A stretch of 64,000 nucleotides of DNA from positions 261,179,969 to 261,243,968 of the forward strand of contig CM062290.1 of the NCBI GenBank assembly GCA_031216915.1, read 5' to 3'. Position 1 is the stretch's first letter. The number at the start of each line of letters is the position of its first letter. This document shows, piece after piece, positions 11,804-22,967 of this stretch. Made by a program: the position numbers and the translations under genes. Origin of the DNA: Pictodentalium vernedei. Lineage: Eukaryota > Mollusca > Scaphopoda > Dentaliida > Dentaliidae. Below the pieces are notes generated by a model. It searched no databases. It worked only from the letters and a program-made list of their open reading frames with translations, and was not told the origin of the DNA.

Positions 11804-12519
11804 TCAGTGAAAATTTTATTTTAATATGAAAACAAATTGAAAATCTCACGAGTTAACGAACAGATTTTTTCAATTTCTATATTAAACCGCAGTACAGAGT
11901 TCTGGAAATGAAAGATATTGCATTTGTATCTGAATATTTTATTAAATGTAGGGTTTAGAAATTTTCTGACTGAACAATATATAATTGCTAATCATGTACA
12001 GTCTCTGAAAGATTTTTCTAGCCAAACATTAATTGGTTATGTAATCCTTCTCATATGACCGCACTAAAACAGCTTTTCATACCCAGTCATTTCTACACAA
12101 ATGACAGGGGTAATTAACAAGTGCGGTTTTGTAAGCAATGTACACGTAATGCTAAGATGAGGGCATTCTTGTTATGAATGTGCTTGAAATTAATTCGCAT
12201 TCACAACAAACTTGTTGTCCATCATTTATGCTGTATTTTTGTTTAAATAAATAGTTGATTCCTATTGGGGAACAAATAATGAATTGGTCTACATTTGTTT
12301 TTATCATGTTTGAAAACGAATCGATGTATTAATTGCATAAACACAGAATGTTTTTCATATGCAACTGTATATCAGTAACTCGGTTTCATCGAGAAACGAA
12401 CCGCCTTTGATGTCTGGATTTTCCCGTCATCTTTATTTAGCCTCGCAAAGGGGGTTGTGGACCCGTGAAGACAATGTGTTCACCGGGTGTGACGAAAGGG
12501 GGATTTAAATGGAGTGTAC
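11803..12519. other. No gene recognised
   Basis: AT-rich DNA without convincing open frames. No internal repeat was noticed. Confidence 0.5.
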
Positions 12520-12670
12520 ACGTAATGAGCTTTATTTCTCAGAGGTTTTTACTCAAGATTTCCATCTCAAATTACTTCGCAGACCTTCCATTTCAGGGGA
12601 AACGTCGCAGTGAATTTCAACTCCAGATCGGATATCAGTTTCAAACTCAAAATGGTTGCACCACCCAGAA
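12520..12670 (+). repeat. Dispersed repeat segment (inverted partner 16,430-16,560)
   Basis: GAGCTTTATTTCTCAGAGG through CAAATTACTTCGCAGACC, CCATTTCAGGGGAAACG and AATTTCAACTCCAGATC matches the reverse complement of 16,430-16,560. Both copies can be read as a short open frame (FISQR...NYFADLPFQ...). The frame preservation over about 45 codons may be chance or a coding remnant. Confidence 0.75.
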
Positions 12671-13604
12671 AACGGACCTCACAGAAATTCGCCGAATTGT
12701 CTAACTCTCTTGCATGAAGTGTACCACCCACATTTGGATAAAAGAGAGATAAAAAAAATATATTTTCTCTCCTCTGAAAACCATTTAAATTGCAAATGAA
12801 ATATTCTCTTTCCTTTCAAATACTTATTTAGTCTAGTTTACGATTTGAAGACATATGTAGAAAATTCCGAGCCGCATATGAAGACTACAGATCAGTTTGC
12901 ATCAAATGCCAAGTCAAATATATCCATCAGGCCGTGATATAAACTGTGTGCCATAAATGAATTTTTCACTTTGGCAATGTGATTACATATGTTTACTTAG
13001 TCAATAATTCCACTTAGCTCCATCTACCCCCCACCCCCCGACCCTCACCCCCCACCCCCACCCCCAGCATTTTTAGTTTTTAATAAGACAGTTGCATTAA
13101 TTTGTTAATTTGGCATGAGACTTGGAACTCACAGGAGTGTGCTGGACATGTTGTCTTGGCCAAAAATATCTATGTGTAGGGTAACCCAACAGACTCTAAA
13201 ACATTCGGCCACCCACCTTTTTTTACGATAAAACAGTACATTTAGTTCACTGTATGTTAAACAGTACATTTAGTTCACTGTATGTTTTCATATTTTCTTT
13301 CGTGTCCACAAATGAAAATTTGAGACGTAAAATTGAACTCAAACTTCAACATTAGAAGCAAATCATATTCATAGGTTAAATCACATATAGCTTTGTATCT
13401 TTTCAGTTCTACAATGTATAAAAAAATATATGTATATCGTTTATAGATCATAGAAATTTGCATTTTTGAAAATTGCAGAATACATTTCTAAAGAAAAACA
13501 ACAAAAAATCCAAACAAAACAAAAAACAATTAATTTCCTACTACCAGATCCTACTTTTCTTCCCCAGTTTACACTAAAAATGGCATTCTTTTGAAAGGGC
13601 ATGG
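12671..13604. other. No gene recognised
   Basis: Contains a C-rich tract near 13,027-13,066 and a 30-bp direct repeat (ACAGTACATTTAGTTCAC twice near 13,230 and 13,260). No coding signal. Confidence 0.5.
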
Positions 13605-13692
13605 GAGGGGGGGTGGGGAGGGGGTCATGCTGCAGACATTTGGGTCTATTAATTATAAATATAATAGAATCCGACGACAAAAGCCTGTGCCC
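13605..13692 (-). repeat. Inverted repeat pair, right arm (partner 11,300-11,400)
   Basis: A G-rich tract then CATGCTGCAGACATTTGG and TTAATTATAAATATAATAG to AAAGCCTGTGCCC. It is the near-exact reverse complement of 11,300-11,385. Confidence 0.85.
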
Positions 13693-13764
13693 AATTGTAT
13701 GTTGAATCAACAGGAAATTTTCCAAGAAAAAAATAATAAAATGCTTGATAAAAGTCTCAAGTTC

Positions 13765-13862
13765 CCTCTAGTTCTCTCTCTTCCGGCTTCCTCCACCCAT
13801 TAAACTGGCAGACGCGAGGTGACCCGGCTGTCAAAAGTGTCGTTAAACTCCAATAAATAAAT
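13765..13862 (+). mobile_element. SINE 3' tail fragment (second family)
   Basis: CTTCCGGCTTCCTCCACCC followed by TGTCGTTAAACTCCAATAAATAAATAAG. The CGTTAAACTCCAATAAATA ending is a SINE-type 3' end distinct from the TGACCTTAAACACCAATAAA tail of the 25.8-kb SINE. The 5' part is absent. Confidence 0.55.
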
Positions 13863-14079
13863 AAGTTGTTCTCTCTCTCTCATCCAGAAAGTCACGAAAA
13901 AGGTCACCGAAGCACATTTTATCACACAACGAACTTCTGCTCCGGACAATATCTAGTTTGCAATGACATTCCCTTTACATATGCGCATATATTATTGAAG
14001 CAATGCATAATTCGGAGTTATTGCACTTTGACAGCCAAGAAATTGCAGGCCTTTTCCATGTCAGTGCAAGACCGCATGG

Positions 14080-14770
14080 CCGGGGAGAGGAAATTAGGGC
14101 CCTGGTGTTAATTCTGGGACGTGTCCCCTTTAAAAAGTGTCGGGATACTGTTGCAGTTGCACGAAGGCACGAGCGATCAATGGAGGTGTGTGGGGGGTGG
14201 TGGGGGGGGATCAGTTATTAAATGGACTCTTCTGGCGGCGTTGGGGCTAAAAAAAATCAAGTTATTGTTTGACTGTCAAAATGACCTTTTTTTAACAGCG
14301 TGTTTTAAACTTCCAAGTTCATCAGTGAGTATCCAATGAGCTAAAGTTATATACCTTTTGACTGCACATTCCCTGAAGTGATAACTTTGTAACGTCAAGT
14401 TGATTTAATAAAGTTATTATTTCAAGAATCATGCAGTGCAAAATTACAACCGTCCGTCAAGTGCAGAGCTCATTTCACGATACAGCCCCTTTGTAGCTGT
14501 TGGCACATGAGTCATAACCTGGGGGAGGGGGGGGGGGGGGGGGGGGGACGTAGTTCAAACATGGCCTGAAAGTCTGCGTTGTAATTTTAAGTTTTGTACG
14601 TTCTTTGAAGGGATGTACCAAACCAAAAAAATATAAAATACAGTCTTTCAGGCCATGTTTGGACTGGGGGGGAGGGGCAGGCCTAAACCAAGAATGCTGG
14701 TTTCCGGGGCCAAACCCGGGCTTCCTCAAACCAGACTCCGGGGGTAACTACCACCCCCCCACCCTCTCCC
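14080..14770 (+). repeat. Dispersed repeat family R2, copy 1
   Basis: Diverged but collinear with 17,512-18,120. Shared landmarks include a GTGTGGGGGG G-run, GTCAAAATGACC, AAGTGATAACTTT...ACGTCAAGTTGA, ACAACCG...GTCAA.TGCAGAG and a GGGGTAACTACC end. Within it, AAACATGGCCTGAAAG (14,558-) and its reverse complement (14,647-) flank about 70 bp. Poly(G) tracts interrupt it near 14,521-14,547. Confidence 0.75.
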
Positions 14771-14831
14771 CAACCCTGCTAAATGACCACCCCTTTTTGA
14801 TGTCTTAAATTATAAGAGACGGACAAATATT

Positions 14832-14909
14832 GACTAAAATGAACAAAAACGAATGTTATGGAACGAATACATATTCGTTCTGTAACTTTCGTTTTTGTTC
14901 ATTTTAGTC
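14832..14909. repeat. Near-perfect hairpin, 38-nt arms
   Basis: GACTAAAATGAACAAAAACG...GGAACGAATA is followed after about 2 nt by TATTCGTTC...CGTTTTTGTTCATTTTAG. The arms differ at only about three positions. It lies just after an R2 copy. A foldback element or hairpin RNA precursor is possible. Confidence 0.85.
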
Positions 14910-15497
14910 TTTTTTCGTTTTATCTCTTTAGCGAACAGTTGAGGAGCCATAAATTTACGTTTAAAAGAAGAAATGGCTTAAATAATTTACAATTCCACCA
15001 AATTTTACCAGCCTTGAAAGAATACAGAACACACTCCAAAAGAGTACCCCCCCCCACCACCCCCCCCCCCCCCCCCCCCACAGTCCCCACCTGCAAAACC
15101 TACTTAAAGCCCAGCTATAGGTCCGTGACGGCTCAAAAAAGGTACGAAACAAAACAAAATTGGCTACACTAAGTTCACTTCGAAAAATTTTATGTGAGGC
15201 GCTTCTTTATTTCTTATATAGTCCTTTGCCTTACAAAATTACCAGCTTACGTAAATCTTCAGTTTTCAATGGTGAATCATAAAATAAGCATTTAAAACAG
15301 TTTAAAAGCAAATATCTCCAGATAAGATAAAAAATATTCTTCATAGTTAAAAATTTTTCGGATTTCAAATTCTAAAAAAAACGTGGCATTGAATAACGCC
15401 ACTTCGTCCGATCTGATCAACACCCGATACGTAATTTTCCTCGCCAAAATTTTGTTGTCCAGTATTTGTAAAATAAATGTAATTCTGTATCATTTTT
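14910..15497. other. No gene recognised; long poly(C) tract
   Basis: A poly(C) tract lies at about 15,049-15,079. No coding or family signal otherwise. Confidence 0.5.
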
Positions 15498-16187
15498 AGC
15501 TCAACTTTGGCGAAGCCAAATTTGAGCTTATGCCATGGTCCGTCTGTCCGTCAACAATTCAATACGGCTCGGGCTAGAGGCCGTATTTATGAACCAATCT
15601 TTACGAAACTTCTTGGGTACCTTTGGTATCACCGTGGGATGAGGACAAGTGTTTTTGGGTCCAGTCCAAAATTCAAGATGGCCGATGACAGCCATTTTGT
15701 ACAAAATTAGGTGCAATCAGATTTTTGCACAGAACTTCCATATGAAAGTGCTGATTTGAATAATTTTTTGTGTGAATGTTTAGTACCATGGGATACATCA
15801 CATATAATACAGGTTTTTTCTCGTTAAGAAATTATGCAAATTAGATGAACTTTGATTTTTTCAGTGCTACTTACACACAGTAAGTACACATGTCAATACG
15901 GCTCAGGCTAGAGTCTGTATTTATGAACCGATCTTCACGAAACGTCTTGGGTACCTTTGTTATCACCTTGGGACGAGAACGAGTGTTTCTGGGTGCGGTC
16001 CAAAATTCAAGATGGCTGCCACTGGCCATTTTGTACCGAAATTAGGTCTAATCAGTTTTTTGTACACAACTTCTATATGGCTCAGGCTAGAGGCTTATCA
16101 GGTCATTACCTAGATGTTTGTCATTGCTGTGTCACATACTATAATGTACATGTCGTAACAAGTTGAGCTACAGTGTCATTTATACTC
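15498..16187 (+). mobile_element. TTTTAGCTCAA element (family B), copy 1, internally deleted
   Basis: Starts with a T-run and a nested hairpin, AGCTCAACTTTGGCGAAGCC...TTTGAGCT, followed by GTCCGTCTGTCCGTCAAC. Repeat units begin GGCTCGGGCTAGAGGC at about 15,565, 15,899 and 16,079, with periods of about 335 and 180. The right end is TTGAGCTACAGTGTCATT, a complement of the left AGCTCAA followed by a (mutated) AGTGTCA-type hairpin. It encodes no protein. The layout (short sub-terminal inverted repeat, terminal hairpin, tandem core, insertion at T-runs) is that described for non-autonomous Helentron elements; this assignment is inference. Confidence 0.75.
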
Positions 16188-16189
16188 TC

Positions 16190-16850
16190 ATTATGTCATT
16201 CCTGTGTCATTCATTCCGCATCATTTCGAGTCATACTGCATCATATTGTGTCATTCCGATGTTTGGGAGGACCCTTTTGTGAACAGTACTCTTTCGGCGA
16301 CTTCATTTGTCCTGCCACAGACAGAAATTAGCAAATAATTGTTTGTATTGGAAGAAGATGTTTGTTTTTTATCTCTTATTTTTTCTAATATTAACGCACA
16401 CAATTCACGCTCAAAAGTAACATTAATTGGCACGCGAAACTGATATCTGATCTGGAGTTGAAATTCACTGCGAAGTTTCTCCTGAAATGGAAGGTCTGCG
16501 AAGTAATTTGAGACGGAAAACTTGAGTAAAAGCCTCTGAGAAATAAAGCTAATGCAAACAACTGTCACGGAATGCAACTCAGACTTAAAGAATAATTATC
16601 CGTGCATTAGGAGACGTGCTTAAATGGCCCCAAATGTAATTTGTAGTTTTAATACAAGAGTATCCTAATTTCGGTGTAGTGAATTTTGAGCATCGGGGAG
16701 TTTCCAGCCTTGTGTATATTATATATACATGTATAAGGGGGGGGGGGGGGGGGGGGGGGGAGGTATTTTGAAGTAGGGGTGATATCAGGTCAATTTGAGC
16801 TTATTTATCTCTTTAGATCAGGTTTCCAGATGCCTGTGGTTACATACTTA
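16190..16850 (-). repeat. Composite dispersed repeat (partners at 8.3-8.8, 12.5 and 27.0 kb)
   Basis: Read on the minus strand this holds the 8,486-8,788 repeat (16,845-16,556), then the 12,520-12,670 segment (16,560-16,430), then GGGTCCTCCCAAACATCGG with GGAATGAC tandem words (16,275-16,190). The last part also occurs at 8,306-8,327 and 26,975-27,060. It is the longest version, so the others look like fragments of one family. A poly(G) run of more than 20 lies at 16,737-16,760. Confidence 0.75.
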
Positions 16851-17511
16851 TCATTATCCAGTTGGATTTATATGTGTTGAACAGATCATTGTTTCAAAAA
16901 ATTAGATCGTTTGAATTACGTAAACTTGCCAGTAACGGGTCACTTGAGCCTATGAAGAATCACTTAATTTTATGATTCTGATATTTATGTGCTATGCTCT
17001 ATTGGAAGTTTAAACGAGCTTTTCCTTGCAGTCGTTCGTAACAGATTTTCGGTACGAATGGTTTGGACGTGTTAAAAGCACGAAATACCTGCCTTGACAA
17101 TGCAATTTCAATTCTAATTTGAAGCTAGTCATCCCTTCTACAATTCTGAACAAAATTACTGCTGAGCACTGTGCATTTCATGCCTAAAAGGTATTTGTTA
17201 TCAACAAATCTCCTGCTTTTTCTCGAAAAACAAAACATACAAACTGGGGAATACCCGACAGTTGTGATGTTTTTGTTTTACACGCGCTGAAAATAATCAA
17301 AATATGGATCTCGACAATTTGAAATGGACTGGCATTTCCAAATTATCACACAATAAAACAGGAGTATGTTCGAGCCTTGTATTTCTAAATATTTGAAGAC
17401 ATTCGGGAGTAACTTTTATACAAAAAATATTTGTCTTCTTTATCATTTAACATGTACATGTACATGAACACAGTAAAAGTTGGATAAGCAAGCTCTTAGT
17501 GTGACACAGTC
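16851..17511. other. No gene recognised
   Basis: AT-rich, with no coding signal and no repeat partner noticed. Confidence 0.5.
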
Positions 17512-18120
17512 AGGGATGGGGAGAGAAATTTGCGGCCTGGGATTATTCTGTTATGCCAACTTACACAACCCTTTCGAAAGTGTGTATGTATGTATGTGTG
17601 TGGGGGGTCACAGGGTGTATTTCTATGCGGGTAGAAGGCACGAACAGTGATGGGGGATTGGGGGGGGGGATCCCTCCAAGAAGTTGAAATCTGCTTTTAA
17701 ATAGAGCCTTCTTGTGGCTTTTAGGATGAAAATTCCCGTTATCTTTTGGCCGTCAAATGACATTTTTAGCAGCATATTTCAAATTTACAAATTTATCAGT
17801 GGTCATCTAGTGGCACAGAGTTATAGCTTATGGCTGCACAATTCTTCAAGTGATAACTTTATGACGTCAAGTTGACGTAATAAGGTTATCACTCAAGAAT
17901 TGTGTAGCCCAAAGCTACAACCGATGGTCAAATGCAGAGAACCATTTGATGCCATTTGATATAGAGCTCCTTCTTAACATTTTAGTACTATACGACACGG
18001 AACTTTGGGGTACCCAAACTTAACCCAGGAGTCATAGACTCCCTGGCCAGGCCCAGGCCCTCCAAAAGTTCCGGGCCATGGGGTTACTACCCCACACACA
18101 CTCTCAAATCAGCCCTGGAC
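17512..18120 (+). repeat. Dispersed repeat family R2, copy 2, with CRE-like palindrome
   Basis: Collinear with 14,080-14,770. At 17,833-17,908 it forms an inverted repeat: CACAATTCTTCAAGTGATAA and TTATCACTCAAGAATTGTG flank TGACGTCAAGTTGACGTAA. TGACGTCA at 17,862-17,869 is a perfect CRE/ATF-type octamer. In copy 1 this stem is mostly decayed. Confidence 0.75.
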
Positions 18121-19504
18121 ACAATCGAAACTATACTTATATGAAGACAATGAATATTAGGTCAAGAGGGAGTCAAATTGACCCATCATCACGAAAGAAT
18201 TTTTATTTTTTCTGCCGCTTTTTCAAAATATCTCCTGGAACCCAGTCTCTGACGAGCTCCATTGACATCATTTCAAGAGAAAGAGAAATAACCTGTGGGG
18301 CCCAAATTGTATGCCCGAAAGATATGATTGATAACCCTAGACACTATTGCATGGTTGAGAACGAAATCAATCCCGAAAGCACAGTCTTTCCACAAAAAAG
18401 CCACAAAGGCACCCTCCCCCCCCACTCCAACATCATTTCAACTTTTCAGATTTGTGGGATGTTAATATATAAAAATTGGAAATTTATTGCTGCCGGCAAA
18501 TGACTAAAATGAGCACCAGACAATAAGGTGTGATAATCCTCCTTCCTCCCCAGCAATCGGAAAGCTTTCAAAATACAGAATCTACAGATTATATACAGTA
18601 TGCGGTGGTTGGGTTGCCACTAAATCGCAGTGGGGTAGATTTTCGATCAGACAAAAAAATCGCAATTATTTTTCTCCAAAAATGACACAGGACACTTGCA
18701 GACTATCATCTACATGTATGGACCACCGAGTGCAACCCAGTGGTCCATGAGATAAAAAATGTGCTTGTGCATCTTGTGTTTTGTTCCCATAAACACGTAA
18801 ATAACCATCGGTGAGAAATCTACCTTAGCGCAAATTAGTGGTAATCCACCCACCCTGAGTCCTTCCACATACTGTCTATGTGTAGGATAGATATGTTTGT
18901 AAAAACAAATACTTACTTTCGTCACTCGGATATCATTCCAGAGTCCAGACTCTTCAAACTGGAAAAACGAACCGAATGTTGGATCTCACCATTCAGAAGC
19001 TTAGTATTGAAAGGGTTTATACAAGAAATTCAATTGCAGGAAATCTGTTTCCTATCTGTCTGCTCAACTCATCTGCAGTACATTCACTCCTCCTCTCCCA
19101 ACTATCGCAGGGTCATACATATTATATTTTATAAATATTTTAACTATAATTGTAACCATACTAATGTTGATGTATTTGAAAGAAAAAAGGAAGCTGATGC
19201 CAATGACCATTGACATCCCTATTTGTATGGTTTTATCGATTATTGTTCGGAAGAAGTTTGAATGGCTTATGCTAAATATCTGCATAATTTGGAAAAAAAT
19301 GTCAATTTCTTGTGGTTCTGTAGCTGTAAGGGGCACACGAAGATTCATCTCGAGGCCGAATTTTCCGGTTCCCATATGTAAGTAGGCCGTATTTACCTTG
19401 ATACGGCATTGTGTCAATTACATGAATGTACATATATGGAGAATGCTAAAACAAAATCAGTATTCAACAAATAATTTATTAATCATCTCAGATATGAGAT
19501 ATAT
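18121..19504. other. No gene recognised
   Basis: An open frame of 141 codons (18,078-18,503) spans the end of an R2 repeat and shows no domain. Frames at 18.9-19.4 kb on both strands overlap one another and look random. AT-rich. Confidence 0.5.
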
Positions 19505-19800
19505 ATTTATTTATTGGTGTTTAAGGTCACATATTTCTGCACAATGGCTAATCACGACCCCGACATTCTTACGGGTGGAGGAAGCTGGAGTACCCGAGAG
19601 AAACACCGAGCAATGGCGAGCAACTGTCTGGTCCCCAACATACTAAAACCACACAAGCAGGATAAGCATTGGTTGGAGACAGGTGCACCATTGATGTTCA
19701 GTACGCCATAGTACACAATGTCACCATGCCCCCACATGGGGAATGGGGGGTGAAGTGTCTTGCTCAAGGACACTTCACGTATACTGGCCTCATAAATCAC
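19505..19800 (-). mobile_element. SINE, minus strand, 5'-truncated
   Basis: Begins with ATTTATTTATTGGTGTTTAA (reversed tail), then GGCTAATCACGACC, GGGTGGAGGAAGCTGGAG, and the reversed central domain AGTGTCTTGCTCAAGGACAC. It matches the 25.8-kb SINE but is diverged and lacks the tRNA head. Confidence 0.75.
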
Positions 19801-21419
19801 CAGCTTATGACTATTGTGAGCACCAAATTGACCAACTTGTTTGTATTTCTGTAATTTTTTATTTAATTCATGAAACGGTTTGCGGAGTAGTCGGAAAATC
19901 TTGCGTTGTTCGATCAGAATTCTGTCTGTGGGAGTCTGCTGTTGGAATTTCACGGAAATGTAACACCACATTCGGAAAATTTTTGCCTGAAAAATTTCCA
20001 GCTATCTTGATTTTTGGACAAATATTGGGGGGTCTCACCTAGCTATGTCCTTGTATATAACAATAACGGTTAGATAAAATATGTGTTTGCCTGGGGAAAG
20101 GTGTCTTTCTGAAGGCTAGCCCCCTCCCCCTTCCGCACATATCATAGCTTTCGGCGCCCCTGCTTCCTTGCATATTTTATCTTTCCGTTCGATCTTTTTT
20201 TCCTTTTTCTCAAATTAATCCTCACCACATCCTTCCCGTTCCACCCTGCAATTTATAGTTCGGAAAATGCTAACAGGCCTGGTGCTGATGCCAAGAAAAA
20301 TTGTGATAATTTTTGCCCCCAGCACTCTAGGAATTTTTGTCTAATAGTTATTATGAGTCTCCAATACTCTCCATTATTCTCATGATAATCAGTTGGGCTT
20401 GAAACACACAGGTTCAGATTTTGCAAAAAAATCCATTCACAGAGTCGAACAAATGATGTGTGCTAGCCTATTCTCAACTGCGCAATTTTTTGTTTACACC
20501 TTCCTATATTCTCGTTGAGTGAGCTTTCATTTTTAAGCGGTTGGATGTGATGAAGGAGGGGGTTAGGGATAAACATATGTTAAAGGGTTTAACCATCGAC
20601 TCTTCGATAACGTGCTGCTGAGCAGCTGTTTCGTTTCGCTCTGCAGCCCAAAAATAATTTTTCAATCAGTTGCAGTATTCCTTGAGGACGGAATTGATCT
20701 TAACAACTCCAGTGCTGACTGGATTAATAAAAAAGTAAATTTCCTTATATGTTAAATGTTTTACATTTCAATGACCTATACAGTTTTCTTTAATATTGTG
20801 TAAACTACACATAAACTGTTGTATATTTGTCAAATACTATGTATATATTGCACGAAGAAGAATGGTGTTATGTTTCCCATTTCGTGCAACTGATTGGAAA
20901 AATTGCTTCATTCGTTGAGCTTTGCAGCAATAAATATCTAATTTTAAATATCAACTGCAAACAAAGCTCAAAAGTTGAGCTGATGCAAGTTATGAGACTT
21001 GATGACTATATTTTTGGTTGTGTTATTTTCAGAAGATAAAAAGCAAGCTAGTCTGAACATCTTTTGTTAAATTGCATCAGTTTTCACATCAGTTCTGTTG
21101 AATAAAAATAGGCTGACAAATACATGCGTGGCATTGAAAAATGTCTTTGACATTTCCTTCTTGTTAGGGTTGATTAAAAACTATACCAGAACTCTGAATC
21201 AGGCATACCACTTAAACTGGTATACTCAGGAACATATTGGCACAATTCTAATTCCCTGGGGGTGTTATATGGGATAAATTTATTATTATGAGACTACTGG
21301 GTCGTCAAAAATGCCCATCTTGAAATGAACTGTTATTAGTTGCGAAATACAATCAGTGGTGGTGCTAGCATTTCTCCGTCAGTGGGGACTAACCTCCCCA
21401 ATAGATGGAGAGGGTGGGG
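19801..21419. other. No gene recognised
   Basis: AT-rich DNA with short random frames only. No repeat partner noticed. Confidence 0.5.
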
Positions 21420-22030
21420 ATTTAGGTATATACTAGTCTGTAAGACGCTATATACTGCCCCTTCCCCAGTTGGGGATTAAGCCTTGGGGTGGGAAGGAGC
21501 AGAATAGAGCCACATTACACAGAGGTTATGTTATGCCCCAGAAACCTGACAATAAAATGGAGAGTTCCCAATAATGAGTAGGATGGCAGCCTAGGTATAT
21601 AAGTACTACTCTGTAAGACAGCTACTTTTTTATCATTCCCTGCCTAAATTGGAGCTCATGTCTCTGTGGTGAGGAGGGGCAGTATATAGCTGCTATACAG
21701 AGGCTTGAGGGTAGTAAAGAAACCATACAATAAAAGAAGAGAGGGAGGTAGGTATATACTAGTCTGTAAATCACTATATATATATACTGCCCCTTCCCAC
21801 ACTTGGGGCTCAAGCGTGGTGGGGGGCAGAATAAAGCTGTCTTACAGAGGCTATGATGTGCCCTAGAAACTTCAAATCAAAAGGAGAGTTCCAAAAAAAT
21901 AGTGAGGATGTTGGCCTGTGTTTATCGGTACTACTCTGTAAGTCGGCTGTGTACTGACCGTTCCCTAAATTGGAGCTTATGCTTCCATGCTGGGGAGGGG
22001 CAGTATATAGCTGTTATACAGAGGCTAAAG
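21420..22030. repeat. Tandem array, four units of about 165 bp in A-B-A-B order
   Basis: TAGGTATATACTAGTCTGTAA (type A) begins at 21,423 and 21,748; a type B variant with AGTACTACTCTGTAAG begins at 21,591 and 21,918. Unit spacings are about 168, 157 and 170 bp. All units contain CTGCCCCTTCC or equivalent, TTGG.GCT, GGGGCAG.ATA and TACAGAGGCT. The alternation suggests a dimeric higher-order unit. Confidence 0.8.
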
Positions 22031-22357
22031 TGTAGCCACGAAGAGTTATGGCCCTTTATTTATGAGAATTTTGCCCAAGTTTTGAAAGCCCATTAGCAGT
22101 AGAGTTATGGCACTTTGTTGATGAGAATATAGCCCAATTTTTCATGTTTTAATCACGTTACATTTATCGTTTCTGGGAAATAACTTCAGTAATAATGGTT
22201 CACATGGAAATAAATTTGTTATGTCGGCTTTTTACAACAAAATAAGGGTGAATTTCATTTCAGGTTTTGAAAGCCCATTAGCAGTAGAGTTATGGTGCTT
22301 TGGTGAGCCCAATTTCTCATTTTCCAATGATTTCTTGTTATGGTTTTGTGCATTTTT

Positions 22358-22690
22358 AGCTGCGACAAGCAGCTCTATGCAGGTAAGTGGCAATGTCGGT
22401 CTGTCTTTGATCAACAAGTTTCAAAACTCGATAACTTTTGAAATACTTGGCGGAATGACTTCATATTTGGTATGTAAATGTATCTTAATGATGTCTACCC
22501 AGTGTGCAATGCATGTGTTGTTCCAAATATTTTTCTTGGAGTTATGGCCCTTGGTGAACTTAGAATTTTGTGACCAATGAGTTTCTAAGCGCAATAACTT
22601 TCGAACTACTCGTTTTATTTTGTGAAGACTTCAGATCGGTTAATAGGAAAATGTGAAAACAGGTGAATTACCCTTTACCCCAGACAGGGC
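22358..22690 (+). mobile_element. TTTTAGCTGC element (family E), 5' part
   Basis: After a T-run, AGCTGCGACAAGCAGCT forms a 6-bp hairpin at 22,358-22,374, followed by GTCGGTCTGTC and the start of a tandem core (CTCGATAACTTTTGAA... / GCGCAATAACTTTCGAA...) with GTTATGGCCC. The 5' layout parallels families A-C. The right end is missing or unrecognised. Confidence 0.55.
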
Positions 22691-22705
22691 AGGGGAATGG
22701 GCAAT

Positions 22706-22770
22706 GATTCAGCCCTCGAAATTGGCCACAGCAATCAGCACTGCTGTGGTGAATGCTGTAGTAAATTAGT
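22706..22770 (+). repeat. Nested inverted repeats, outer left arm (partner 27,901-27,998)
   Basis: GATTCAGCCCTCGAAATT...GCTGTGGTGAAT...GTAGTAAAT matches, inverted and with an internal rearrangement, 27,901-27,998 (CACCACAGCAATTG, TAATTTCAAGGGCTGAATG). Confidence 0.6.
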
Positions 22771-22901
22771 TTTACCACAGCACATTAATGCTGTCGTAAC
22801 ATTTTCCCCAGATGCTCAATTTATAATATTACAATAATGTGTATTAGGAATCATGAGCAACATCCCACCCAAAATACCCTTGTGAAACACGCTTAATTAT
22901 A

Positions 22902-22967
22902 TAACTCACGTATTGAATATCAGGACTGGCAGTTACCTGCCAGTCCTGATATTCAATGCTTGAGTTA
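22902..22967. repeat. Perfect 21-bp hairpin, 4-nt loop, extendable to about 31 bp
   Basis: ATTGAATATCAGGACTGGCA(G) at 22,912-22,932 is exactly complementary to the arm at 22,937-22,957, with loop TTAC. Outside it TAACTCA and TGAGTTA extend the stem after a 3-nt mismatch. A cruciform or hairpin transcript is possible. No partner copy was seen in the window. Confidence 0.9.

Noticed and set aside
15507-15710. Recurrent ORFs with ARARGRIYEPIFTKLLGYL in family B elements
   Set aside because: The frame recurs because the DNA repeat recurs; frames on both strands are open and stops appear at unit ends, so it is not a conserved protein.
18078-18503. 141-codon plus-strand ORF
   Set aside because: Begins within an R2 repeat, has no recognisable domain and no exon signals.
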